A stretch of DNA of 64,000 bases from Siphonodentalium dalli (Eukaryota; Mollusca; Scaphopoda; Gadilida; Siphonodentaliidae): the NCBI GenBank assembly GCA_032622095.1, contig CP136069.1, positions 155,485,043 through 155,549,042 on the forward strand, written 5' to 3'. Made by a program: the position numbers and the translations under genes. Positions 12,834-24,246 of this stretch are shown piece by piece. Numbering within the stretch: the first letter of the stretch is position 1; every line of letters begins with the position of its first letter. The notes beneath the pieces are model-generated. The model was given only the letters and a program-made list of their open reading frames with translations, did no database searches and was not told the origin of the DNA.

Positions 12834-14806
12834 CCTCGTATCACGGAGAAGAGTAATATATCAATTTGGTCGAAATCTGTGCTAAAAGTAGCCCCCTCCC
12901 TGACACCAACAACGTCACTTTAGAAAATGTTAACAAGCACCATTATCGTACTCGTAAAAAGTTACCCCTGTTAGACCCCCTTGGTGCCATCTCGATTGTA
13001 CCCTTAAAGTTATATATAGAACACAGACAGATATTCGCAAATAATTGATTCATTGTATCATTTGAGAAGAACGTGTATGAGTTTGATGATAATTGGCACT
13101 AAACATATTTTTATAAGTTTTTGGTGACCCCTGTCCCTATTTCGGACTCAAGCGGCATCACTTTTGACATCATTAAACCACACACTTAGACTCATTATAG
13201 AGATTAATATATATATAATATATATATAATTTATGAAAATTGGCGGGTATACAAATTCGTATCAAATTTAGGGCCACCATTGCATATCTCTCACCCAAAA
13301 GGCACCAATTTGGCGCATTTAAACCACACGATTAGATTATTCGTATCACGGAGAAGAATATGTATAAATCAGGTGGAAATCGGCGCTAAACATATTGTTT
13401 ATCAATGTTTGTTTCCCTCTCACCCTCTAGGCACCCCTGACTCGAATGGCCCAACTTTTGACATCTTTAAACCACACAATTACACTCCTGATATCATGGA
13501 GACTATTATTTGTAAGTTTGGTGCTAATCCGCGACTAAACAATTTTTTATCAAATTTAGTGCCCACCCACCCACCCCAATCTTTCACCAAAGCAGCACCA
13601 ATATGACCTCTTTAAAATCACACGATTAGATTCTTAATATCATGGATAAGAATGTGCATCAATTTGGTGGAAATTGGCGCTAAAAATATTTTGTATCAAT
13701 TTTTGTCCCCCTCTCCCTTTCAGTGCACCCCTGACTCGAATGACGCCACTTTTGACAGCTTTAAGCCACACCATTAGACACCTCATACCATGGGGATGAA
13801 TTTGTATAAGTTTCGTGGCAATCGGCGACTAAACCAATTCTGATTAGAATTAGTACCCACCCACCATCCCCCAAATCTCTCATCCCAACGACACCAATTT
13901 GGCGTCTTTAAATCACACAATAAGATTCCTTGTATCATGGAGAGGATCTCATAAGAATTTGCATCAATTTGGTGGAATTCGGCGCTAAAATTATTTTGAT
14001 CAATTTTGGTGCCCCCTCTCCCCTTCCGGGCATCCCTGACGCGAACGGCGCGACTTTTGACATATTTAAACCACACCATCCTTGAGTCCTTGACCCAAAC
14101 GACCAAAAATGTGATTTAATTCATCATATCATTAGAGAAGAACGTGCATGAATTTGGTGGAATCAGTGCTAAATATATTTGTATCAACTTTGGTGCAACT
14201 CCCCTCAAGCATGACTTGAACCGCGCCACTTTTGTTATATTTACACCACGTCTATTAGACTCATGCATGCATTATATAATGGAGATGATTATATATAAGT
14301 TTGGTGTTAATCGGCAACTAAACAAATTCTTATCATAGTTATTACCCCCCCCCCCCCCCCCAACCTCTCACCCAAACGGCACCAATTTCGCGTCTTTAAA
14401 TCACACGATTATATTCCTCGTATCACGGTGAAGAATAATATATCAATTTGGTCGAAATCTGTGCTAAAAATAGCTCTCCCCTGACACCAACAACGTCACT
14501 TTAGAAAATGTTAACCCGCACCATTATCGTACTCGTAAAAGGTTACCCCTGTTAGACCGCCTTGGTGCCACCTCGATTGTACCCTTAAAGTTATATATAG
14601 AACACAGACATATATTCGCAAATATTTGATTCATTGTACCATTTGAGAAGAACGTGTATGAGTTTTATGGTAATTGGCACTAAACATATTTTTATAAGTT
14701 TTTTGTGACCCTCCCGTCCCTATTTCGGACTCAAGCGGCGCCACTTTTGACATCATTAAAGCACACACTTAGACTCATTATTGAGATTAATATATATCAA
14801 ATTTAT
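12834..14806 (+). repeat. 147-bp satellite array
   Basis: The landmark 'tggagaagaa...ggcgctaaa' recurs near 13350, 13497, 13644, 13790 and 13938, spacing 146-148 bp, and again near 14133, 14280 and 14428. Two monomer types alternate: gtgcatcaatttggtgg with ggcgctaaa, and tgtataagtttggtg with cggcgactaaac. Units are separated by C-runs. No genes. Confidence 0.85.
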
Positions 14807-14868
14807 GACGGACGGACGAACGAACGGACAGACGGACGGACAAACGGACGAACGGACGAACGGACGGA
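14807..14868 (+). repeat. GGAC/CGAA tetranucleotide repeat
   Basis: A run of gacg/gacggacgaac units followed by gagcccttttctatagtccccc, an arrangement common at the ends of dispersed invertebrate elements. Confidence 0.8.
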
Positions 14869-14929
14869 GCCCTTTTCTATAGTCCCCCAAAAATAAACTT
14901 TTCGGGGGACAAAAAACGCATGCCGACCT

Positions 14930-15507
14930 ATTCAATAGACGGGGGTAACATTGAAATCGTGGACCATTACAAATACCTCGGAACATGGTTCAATAAATCT
15001 GGCGATTATATGCGAGAAAGGAATATGCGTTGCAAAGATGCAAAAAAAAGAGAGCAATGTATACGTTTACACTCATTAGTATAGAGTAAGGAAATATGAA
15101 ATGACAACTGACAGTATAATTGACATATATGAAAACGTCATAGTGCCTATAATGACCTACGGATCCGAGATTTTGAGATGCGAAAATATTTTATCTTTCG
15201 AGAAACTTGAACTATATGGTTCCTAAAATTCTTACTCGTCCTGAAGAAGTCCACGCCCACACCCTTTCTGTGCGGCGAGTTGGGAATATACTCAATATCG
15301 ATGAAAATAAAACTTAGAACTCTGACGTTTTGGGGTATGATGGTAACGATGGGACCTGAGAGAATCCATTTAAGACTATATAAATGTATGTATCACCCCC
15401 ACTCAGTAAACGGCAAAGCCAATGCATGGTTAAAACATACACAGATATATACTAGATCATTTGGGACTATCATACTACTGGCTCAACCAACGTATAACCT
15501 CTCGTGA
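14930..15507 (+). pseudogene. LINE reverse-transcriptase relic A, first part
   Basis: Frames across this stretch read VDHYKYLGTWFNKSGDY, then VPIMTYGSEIL, then ELGIYSISMKIKLRTLTFWG. These are typical of the thumb and post-RT region of non-LTR retrotransposon ORF2. Stops and frameshifts break it repeatedly. The continuation is found after an intervening block at 16620. Confidence 0.75.
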
Positions 15508-15510
15508 TAA

Positions 15511-16600
15511 TTTTAACGCGCCGGTGAAACGCAGGCTCTCTGAACAGGGCTAGAGGGTATCCATTGTGGGGTGTCCACGTTGGGAATTCCAACTGCACCC
15601 CCCTTAAATCAGAACAAACACAATGTTTTCGGAATTCCATTTGCACCCCCTTGCACTTCAACTGCTCCCTTACAGGTCTGACTGAACGACTGAACATATA
15701 TACAAAATAACCGGTATCAGAACATTTAGAGATTTGAATTTGAAAATTGCACAAATACTAACATTTAGTGGTCTAATTGCAGACAAATTGACATGACCAC
15801 GGGCGAGAGCCCAGGACATAACGGGCCGACCATGGTTCGGCCCGGTCGGTCGGGTCGGTGTGAGAAAATTTTGAAATCTGAACAAGAAAATCGCAAAATC
15901 CTAGCATCTCGACTGGCCTCAAGTTTTCCTAGTGTTGGAAATTTCAAACCTGATACCCCATTAGGTTGGAAAATTCCCAACTAATGACAATTTCAGTCTA
16001 AAATTTTGAAAGCATAAGGCTTTCTCAGTTAAGCTAATTAGCAGTTTTTATTAGCCACTGGGAGAGTTCAGGACACACCGGGCCGACCATGGTTCGGCCC
16101 GGTGTGAGAACATTTTGAAATCTCAACAAAAACATCGCGAAATCCTAGCATCTAGTCTGGCCTCAGGCTTTCCTAGTGTTGGAAATTCCAAACCTCACAC
16201 CCCCACTTAGGTTGTAAAATTTCCAATTGATGACCACATTATTGATCAAATATATGAAAATATTGTTCTCTTAAATAAACTAGCAGTGTTTGACTGGCCA
16301 CGGGGGACAGACCTGGACACAAGCTTTCCAACTGTTGGAAATTTCCAACCTGACAACCCCCCTAAGGTTGGAAAATTTCCAACTGATGGCCATTTCAGTC
16401 CAAAATTTTGACGAAAATTAGGTAGATATGATCATGTTGGTCAGAAACAAAAATTCCCCCTAATAAATCGTTGGAAAAAGACCAATTTCAACCTATCGTT
16501 TGTGTGAAATTTCCAACTAATGTTGTGTCAGGTATGAAATTTCCAACTCTTGAAAGTTTTTATCAAAGTTGGGGGGGGGGGGGGGGGTGAGACACCCAAC
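15511..16600. repeat. ttggaaattcc-rich insertion in LINE relic
   Basis: The stretch between the two LINE halves is filled with recurring ttggaaatttccaac, gacacccccttaggttgg and gggccgaccatggttcggcc blocks. The same family is seen at 39990-40660 and on both sides of the Polinton derivative (55830-55897, 59376-59620). It contains a poly-G run at 16569-16587. Confidence 0.65.
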
Positions 16601-16619
16601 CCCCTGTTGCCACGTCCCT

Positions 16620-17006
16620 GTCTCTGGCGTATACATACAGGAATGGACAGCAAGCATAGCGAATTCAAATGAGATGGCCTTTTGCAGAATAATTAAGCCA
16701 GACTGCGGCACAGAAAAATATCTTTCACACACCAACCATAATGTCGTTTCACGCCTGATGAAATTCCGTACTGGGAATCACCGACTTCTTATCGAGACAA
16801 GCTCCTGGGTTGGACAAGTTTACGAAGATAGAAAGTGTAAATTATGTTACAATGGCCTTGTAGTCGAATATTACGTTATTTTGAAGTGCATCAAACTATT
16901 ATTACACCCGACCCAATGCATTGAAACTTCACAGCCTTTTCAAAACAAGCAATATGAAACCCTTATGAACCTATCGATATTTAGCCGAAGGCCCTCTTTC
17001 AGATAG
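16620..17006 (+). pseudogene. LINE reverse-transcriptase relic A, C-terminal part
   Basis: Reads LMKFRTGNHRLLIETSSW and EDRKCKLCYNG, the C-terminal ORF2 signature (FRxGNHxLPIExGRW, then CxxC) of CR1/jockey-like non-LTR elements. It lies on the same strand as, and in logical order after, the relic at 14930-15507. Confidence 0.75.
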
Positions 17007-17159
17007 GAGCCCCTGATTCCTGAAACTAGAAGTCCCCACCCCATATAGATACAACACCTTGTATAAACGCGACCGAACAATCGCCCACGCAGGAAATACC
17101 CATACATAATAGAATGACCTAATTTGCACTATATATGATTAACAATGTGTATGATTATT

Positions 17160-17520
17160 ATCCATAGCCCCATCCCCATATGTACTTGTTCGGGTGCGTG
17201 AAATTGATAAGTTAGTATCAAGGTGCTATGCCAACTGGAGGAATGTACCATTCCACTAACATCGTCGAAAAATCTGAAGCAAATCGACTCCATAGAAAAC
17301 ATCGTCTGAACTACGCTCAAATGTAAATATTTACTATACGATTCGGGACGCAACTATCGGCGATAAACTAACGAAATAGATTTTCGCCATCGAGAGTCAC
17401 TGCATTTAATTAATATATAAGAATGACGATGTGTGTTGTCAATTTGGATATAATATTTGTAAAAATTACCACTTTGAACAAGATTATTCTCCATTTATAT
17501 TTGATCACCCTACCTGAGTG
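17160..17520. repeat. dispersed repeat, copy 1
   Basis: Matches 18800-19155 through cttgttcgg, gatatgccaactg-type, gattcgggacgcaac and cggcgataaactaacg segments. This second copy interrupts LINE relic B. Confidence 0.75.
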
Positions 17521-17529
17521 TTTCATAGG

Positions 17530-18110
17530 ACATAATCTCTGAATCAACTCCAACATTGAGGAGCTGAGAAATGATCGCGAACTTATTACTATATGATGTA
17601 ATTGTAAGTTTTGTTGAACTTCAGAAACCGTAATCGTAACAACGAATAGGGAAAAACGACAACGAATAGAAAGAACACAAATTCTAGTGACGTAGTACCC
17701 TATTTGTAATAATTATTTGTCGTATTTCATTATGCGAAAGATGTCTAATTATATTTCAACGCGTTGAACAGATGACACCTATATTCACTGCCTATATTTA
17801 CATAAGTAAAACGGAAAACAAAGTGAAAGATTATTTGGGAAAACAGAAAACTAACATCAAATAATTTGACAGCATAACTTCTAGCATAACAACATGACAT
17901 AGCAGAGAAAATAATAAGACAATCCACACAACAACAAAAAATGAATCTAAAGATATAGTTACACTTGATAGAATCGGGGGAAAATATGTGAATAAGAACA
18001 GACCCATACAAATTACTACAAACTCCAATGGAACATGAAAAAACATGATTCAAAATTCCATAAACTATGATAAGAAAAACAAAGCAACAACAAGCAAGCC
18101 CAAGATATAT
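17530..18110. other. AT-rich, no recognised feature
   Basis: No recognised gene. Short AT-rich open frames on the minus strand (17745-18053) have hydrophobic, low-complexity composition and resemble nothing known. Confidence 0.4.
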
Positions 18111-18252
18111 TTCAACAGAGAAATGACAAAAGCAGAATTATTAGAGCAATTCAGACTTCGAGCTAAATAAAAGTCTAAGAAGGAGTCATTCCGGGAACTA
18201 ATATCCATAGAGAGGGAAACAAACTAATACAGGGATGAAGAAAGTCGCCAAG
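18110..18252 (+). pseudogene. possible coding relic upstream of LINE relic B
   Basis: One frame reads NREMTKAELLEQFRLRAK, a stop, then KSKKESFRELISIERETN. Its charged, helical, coding-like composition is unlike the flanks. It may belong to the LINE whose RT follows, but I do not recognise it. Confidence 0.3.
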
Positions 18253-18547
18253 TGAATATAACTACACATACCTTTGGAAAACATTTTATGATCATGACAT
18301 ATGTAACATAATAATATGTAACAGGGGACTACAAGTTCAATCGACTTGTTCCTGAATAAAGATACTGATATATACAAGCGCGCGCTTATATATGGGCAGT
18401 GCAGTTATTGTTGTCGCTGCACTTATATTGTTGATGAAAGAAGTGCAATGAAGGTGTAATTCTATATATATATATAGAAGTTCATCTACTATTGAGTCTG
18501 GGTTAACCGACACTAGGTGAAATATTTTAATTAGTATTGAGACATGC

Positions 18548-18795
18548 ATGGTCACAGTCACTATGTGAAATCGTATTTCTATAGCTGCCGAACGTGGGAT
18601 CACCTCAGTACCATATGTTGTTTATCGATGATCTCATTCGTTCACTTGAAATGTTTAGCTTTGATTTATGCATCGGTCATATTGATTGCTCAGCCCCAAC
18701 TCAGGCCGATGACATGCTGTACAGCTCTCATTATCCGAGGCGGGGATTAAAAGAATGTGTGAAATATGTTTTAACTATAGCGAAATGTGACATTT
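18548..18795 (+). pseudogene. LINE reverse-transcriptase relic B, YADD region
   Basis: Reads LFIDDLIRSLEMF, then a CSAPTQADDML segment: the RT palm with its (Y/Q)ADD catalytic motif as in many invertebrate non-LTR elements. Cut at about 18795 by a copy of the repeat at 17160-17520. Confidence 0.75.
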
Positions 18796-18799
18796 TAAA

Positions 18800-19140
18800 G
18801 ACATATTATGGACTTGTTCGGATGCGTGAATCTGATAATTTAGTATACTCGGGTGATATGCCAACTGTGGGAATGTACCATTCTACTAACATCGCTGAAA
18901 ATCGCAAAGAAATCCACCATGCCACTCCATAGATATCATCGTATGAACTACGCATACTTGTAAATATTTACATCTCGATTCGGGACGCAACAATCGGCGA
19001 TAAACTAACGCAAATGATTTCGCCATCGAGAGTCGTTGCATTAAATTAATATATAAGAATGCCGGTGTGTGTCCTGTAAATTGGGATTAATATTCGTAAA
19101 AATAACTACTTTGAGCAAGATTATTCTCCATTTCTATTTG
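18800..19140. repeat. dispersed repeat, copy 2, inserted in LINE relic B
   Basis: Second copy of the repeat at 17160-17520. It separates the two readable halves of the RT. Confidence 0.7.
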
Positions 19141-19149
19141 ATCACCTAC

Positions 19150-19435
19150 CGGAGTGTTTCATATCACTTTAAATACAACGAATCCAAGACAATGGTAATC
19201 GCATTCAGTGAATCGAAACACCAAAATTACCCAAAATCATCCAGAATCTGGCCTATGGCTAATTCAGAGATAAGTTATTTCGACATCTCACATTAGAATA
19301 CCTGTCTCGAAATTTAATATCAACAAAGAGCTCACATAACACATTGTGCGTAAAACTAGGAGCACATACTTCCAATTAACAAAATGCGGCCTATATATGC
19401 TCTTTGGTTGTGGACTTTTGTGGGGCATTTCTGCC
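19150..19435 (+). pseudogene. LINE reverse-transcriptase relic B, continuation
   Basis: Frames read YHFKYNESKTMVIAFSESK, the post-YADD strand (FxYNxxKS) of a non-LTR RT, then NSEISY and, with shifts, SSHNTLCVKLGAH. Damaged by stops. Confidence 0.7.
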
Positions 19436-19644
19436 TACACATACCTTTGTGAAATTTTTTTATGATTATGACATATGTAACATAATGATATGTAACATGG
19501 GACTACAAGTTTAATTGACTTGTTCCTGAATAAAGATAATGATACATATAAGCGCATGCTTATATATGGGCAGTGCAGTTATAGGTATCGCTGCATTTAT
19601 ATTATTGATGAAAGAAGTGCAATGAAGGGATCAATCTATATTAA

Positions 19645-20036
19645 CCCTTTACCCAACAGAAGGGCCCTGTGCCAATGCATTCTCTTATATATGCGAGTCG
19701 ACCATAGGTCGCCTCGCATATATAAGAGAATGCATTGGCTTAACACATTAAAGATTATAAAATTGTTAAAGAATGTAAGAAAAAATGGTAAAAAGTGTTA
19801 AAAAAAGATTTTTTTTAGGCCAATGCATTCTCTTATATATGCGAGGCGACCTATGGTCGACTCGCATATATAAGAGAATGCATTGGCACAGGGCATAACT
19901 GTAACTATCACAATGTGGTCAAGGAGCCGGTTCCAATGATATCCATATGTGTATGGTTCTATTGAGACAGACCGAAGATATTTTAGGCTGTTGAAGCTTT
20001 ATTTGGCCGGTTTTGGCCGGTTTGTTGGGTAAAGGG
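19645..20036 (-). mobile_element. piggyBac-type MITE, family 1, copy 1
   Basis: 392 bp flanked by TTAA (19641-19644) and TTAT (20037-20040, one base changed). Ends CCCTTTACCCAACA and its complement. It holds two 69-bp hairpins (19671-19739 and 19819-19887), whose arms contain gcattctcttatatatgcga, separated by 79 bp. TTAA targets with CCC...GGG ends are the piggyBac hallmark. No coding sequence. Opposite orientation to copies 2 and 3. Confidence 0.85.
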
Positions 20037-20176
20037 TTATAGAAGTTCACAACCTTTGATCGTGCATCAAAGAGATTACGACATCATGAGTATACTTAGA
20101 TGCTACTAGTGCAGGCTGTTACTTATCGAGTGGTGACGGCTGAATGAAACTCACTATTACTATCACAATTACTTAA

Positions 20177-20568
20177 CCCTTTACCCAACAAACCGGCCAC
20201 AACCGGCCAAATAAAGCTTCAACAGCCTAAAATATCTTCGGTCTGTCTCAATAGAACCATACACATATGGATATCATTGGAACCGGCTCCTTGACCACAT
20301 TGTGATAGTTACAGTTATGCCCTGTGCCAATGCATTCTCTTATATATGCGAGTCGACCATAGGTCGCCTCGCATATATAAGAGAATGCATTGGCCTAAAA
20401 AAAATCTTTTTTTAACACTTTTTACCATTTTTTCTTACATTCTTTAACAATTTTATAATTTTTAATGTGTTAAGCCAATGCATTCTCTTATATATGCGAG
20501 GCGACCTATGGTCGACTCGCATATATAAGATAATGCATTGGCACAGGGCCATTCTGTTGGGTAAAGGG
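20177..20568 (+). mobile_element. piggyBac-type MITE, family 1, copy 2
   Basis: 392 bp with intact TTAA on both sides (20173-20176, 20569-20572). Near-identical to copies 1 and 3, with the same two hairpins. It faces copy 1 across about 140 bp. Confidence 0.88.
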
Positions 20569-20699
20569 TTAACTTGTTCTGAGTCCTGAAATTTCTGGGT
20601 TGGGGCACCTACTATGGAGTCTGTGTTCACTGACACTAGGTGAAATATTTTAATTACCATTGAGTCTGGGTTCACAGACACTAGGTGAAATCGTATTTT

Positions 20700-21215
20700 C
20701 ATGTAAGTAATCCGTATACCAAATTATAAAACAAAATGATAATTCAAACTAAATTAGTTATCACCCTGAAAACAAAATAATCGGCAAATTCTAAATCGAC
20801 AAGGGCCATATAACGTCGGTAACAATTGGGGAACCGAACCCAAATTAAAACTCGACCTGTATTTCATGTGAGTCATCCATTTACCAAATTTGAAAACAAT
20901 CGCTTAACTATAACTAAAGTTGTCACCCAGAAACAAAAATAATCCGCAAATTCTAATTCATCAAGGACGATGATTCCGATTAAATTTGGCGGACTGCACC
21001 CATATTAAAACTTGACCTCTATTAACATAAGTATGCGTAATCCTTATACTAAATTTCAAATCAGTTAGATAAATAAAACTAAAGTTATTAATCGGAATCC
21101 TAAATAATCGGCAAGGAATATAATTCCGGTAAATGGGTGGCGGACCTCACCCATATTCGAACTTGACCTCTATATTTCACGTGAGCAATGTATATAACAA
21201 ATTCTGAAACAAAAA
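20700..21215 (+). repeat. tandem block, about 165-bp period
   Basis: gtaatccrtatac-like starts at 20707, 20872, 21037 and 21184 (spacing 165, 165, 147). Each unit runs through an aaacaaaat / tcggcaaattcta / ttaaaacttgacctctat pattern. Related in wording to the block at 49962-50420 and to 63235-63350. Confidence 0.75.
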
Positions 21216-22080
21216 CATTATTATTATTATTATTAATGCTTTATTTCAGACAATTATGTCCATATTGATGTAAACAGTATTTATTCCATATAATTCAAGA
21301 AACAATGCATTGTACAAAATATGAAGCATGAATATTGGTTGTCAGCAGGGGATCCGACATCATGCATAAAGCTTATGGGGTCGTTTCCGATTACGTGTTA
21401 ATAAGCCCACACTGTGAGAATGATAACATAATATTAGGTAATTGCAAGTGTTCATAATCATTTTTAGAAGATCGTTGTTGGTATATACGTTACTCAGCTA
21501 CTCACAGTGTTGGCTAGATCGATAGATATATCAAAATGAGAATATTTTTTGTCATATGGAGTAACAGGATTGAAAATAGATTTAGTATAGCGGAACTAAG
21601 TATAGAACGGCATTGACAAGAGTGTGAGGTGACATATCAAACGTTTCGGTGAGTCTGATATGCAGTATAGGGAGGGGAGATGGGGAGTGTAAATGATAAG
21701 CTATTGCTTTTAATTATACACTAATTTTGTGTTCTGACCTAGAATTTTTGAATCCGAGCCGACACCACTATCATTTGGATTTGTATAATTATTTAACAAC
21801 ATCAACATTAATATTTTTATTTCTCACGCGATTTTTTGACGATATGAGTCGATTTGGTAACTGTCAGATATTGTCCATATTAATACACAAATGCACAGTA
21901 CAGTACACCGTACATGCACATTAAGCATATATACATTCATAACATATGGGAGGTTCCAACTAAATACAGTACGTATGTAATTAATCCTGCATCAATATCA
22001 CTAGTACATGCACCGGCCTAAACTAAACTAAAGTTATCATCCGGAAACATCTGGGGCGATCACACGCACTCAAGCATGCA
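21216..22080. other. no recognised feature apart from a short ATT run
   Basis: A TTA/ATT microsatellite lies at 21219-21236. The remainder is AT-rich with no supported gene. Confidence 0.45.
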
Positions 22081-22505
22081 AATAGTGTGTCTGCCATTTG
22101 CAGATTGAGGTCCCCAGAGGGTGAGTTTAGTTACGCTATCCCACACAGAGGGCTAGCATCACCAAATTCGCCCCCTGGAAACCTTATTCTGCTTAGGCAT
22201 CAACTGCTATGGGATAAATAGGATCAGATTGAAGTTCGCCAGTTGAAGTTGATGTTCACCCATTAGTCACGTCCATTATGCATATTATCTTCTCAAATTA
22301 GGGGATATAGAATCTTCACAGAAAGAAAAAGTAACTAAAACAATGTTAATTTGAGACTATAGATACTTCCCAGAAAATGAGATGGAGAATAAGCAGAATG
22401 TGGTCCCCAGAGTGTGAACGTGGTGATGCTAGCCCGCTGTGTGGGATAGTATCACTAAATTCACACTCTGGTGACCTCATGCTGCACTATTTACACCATT
22501 TGCAC
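22080..22505. repeat. dispersed repeat with internal inverted halves, copy 1
   Basis: tgccatttgcagattgaggt, the gctagcatcaccaaattc part and the left/right ggtccccagag motifs recur at 48535-48930. Within each copy the two halves are partly inverted to each other. Confidence 0.7.
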
Positions 22506-22922
22506 CTCATTTCAAAGGCATATAACACCCAATTTATGGTGCATTAATCGACTTTGATCACTAGACTAGAGCGAGCATGTACTAAAAATTATGTTCAATC
22601 AAAGGGTCTGATAACTGTGTGAAAATATTATATTCTAGATCTGGTAGATATAACCATGTCATAATGTACAAGAACACCATAGTCAGAAATGGTAACGCGC
22701 TCAATATGATATATTATATACCCATGGCATCCGAATAACAATTGAAATTGAAATTCCCAACTACACCTTTTACCGGACTCGGCCTCCGGGTCGCAGTTCG
22801 ACTTTTAATCCGTCCAAAAAATCCCATTCTATAAATAAAACGCCCATGCGCCCACTGTAATTAAGAAACAGCGAAACATTATACACGCGGAGCGCGGAAT
22901 AACCCCAAATCGGTCCAACTAA

Positions 22923-22990
22923 ACCCGACCGCACCCGACTGCACCCGACAGCACCCGACTGCACCGACCGCACCCGACCACACCCGACCA
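22923..22990 (+). repeat. CACCCGAC minisatellite
   Basis: About seven imperfect units of cgcacccgact-type, locally GC-rich within AT-rich flanks. Confidence 0.85.
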
Positions 22991-23728
22991 GAGGGGTCCG
23001 ATCGAGATGGTTCGGGCACTATCGTGCAGAATAGACCTGTATGTACCAACGTTCCAATCCCAAAGTCGATACATCAAGCGGAAACGGCACTGTTAACCCC
23101 TAACTTGCGGCCGATTCCGCCGGGTACTCAAAATAAAAAATTGCACCGACCGCACCACTCCTATAGCTGTCTGACCACGGAAAGGGACGTCATATCATGC
23201 AGCGAATACCCCTCTGCATTCCACGATCATTTTCTATTTTCATGCTTTTACTCTGCTCGGGCCAAATATATTGTTACTAATGTTATGTTTATTGAAAGAA
23301 AGCACATTTAGTCGGCAATATATTGAACACTGTTTTAAAAAAATGTATTTTTCCTTTTTCATTAGTGATGAGTGCACACACACCACAATTAAGTGACGAG
23401 TTACCACGAACTTGTTCAGAATAGATTTATTAAATAGAGGATACCAAACGAGTCAAATGGCTTACAGATAAATTTACAAAAGGAGATCAGCAAATTAGGT
23501 CTGAACCGTTCATATAGGCAAGGTGCGGGTCTAATTTACTGGAATTTCGCTATAAACTGAGTCGACTTGAAGATTATATATTGCTGTATGGCCCAAGCAA
23601 ACCACCAAACTACGATAGTGTTCAATTGGGGTAATGAATTAAACTGTGTACCCTAGATGTAAAACATGTGGTTTAAAAAGTTATATATATGCTACTGGTG
23701 CTATATATTGGTAACTTTCTTTTTTGGT
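22991..23728. other. no recognised feature
   Basis: No supported gene, RNA or repeat on either strand. Confidence 0.4.
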
Positions 23729-24067
23729 GATAAAGGTACCCAGGTTCTGAAAATTGTGATAAAAGTACCCAGGTTGGGAAAAAGTGTAATATGCTACCCA
23801 GGTTCATCGAATCTCAAATTAAACCGAGAATTAAATATCTTTGCTGGAAATTCGTTTGGTTTTAAGCTGTTGCTTTCAGTTTTTAATTGTTCGAACTGCT
23901 ATAAATCGAAAGAATTTAGTCAACTAATGTATCCCTTGATATGTTTTCCTGCAGTGTAACACAAAAATACCCGTCGACCGCAGATGAACCTGGGTACCTT
24001 TATCACGATTTCTCCCAACCTGGGTACCTAGCTTTATCACAATTTTCAGAACCAGGGTACCTTTATC
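23729..24067. mobile_element. 339-bp MITE with 35-bp TIRs
   Basis: The left end gataaaggtacccaggttct, continuing to gtgataaa, is complementary to the right end over 35 bp with one mismatch. A second, inner motif (tacccaggttgggaaaaa / ttctcccaacctgggtac) repeats the theme inside each end. No coding sequence. Confidence 0.8.
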
Positions 24068-24246
24068 TAAAACAAAACCGATGAGACTGACCAATTCAGC
24101 GCTAGTAATGGTCGTTGGTCACCATTTTATAATGAGTGTAATGACCATAATAAATGATCGACCATAAAATAACACGAAATAATGTCACCAAAATATTCTT
24201 ACTTAGGATTTGTGATTTTATTTTTCAGATGAAATGCCTGAGAACA

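Noticed and set aside
12834-14806. Calling the 147-bp array a centromere
   Set aside because: Period alone is not evidence. The array is short, diverged and interrupted, and no chromatin data are available.
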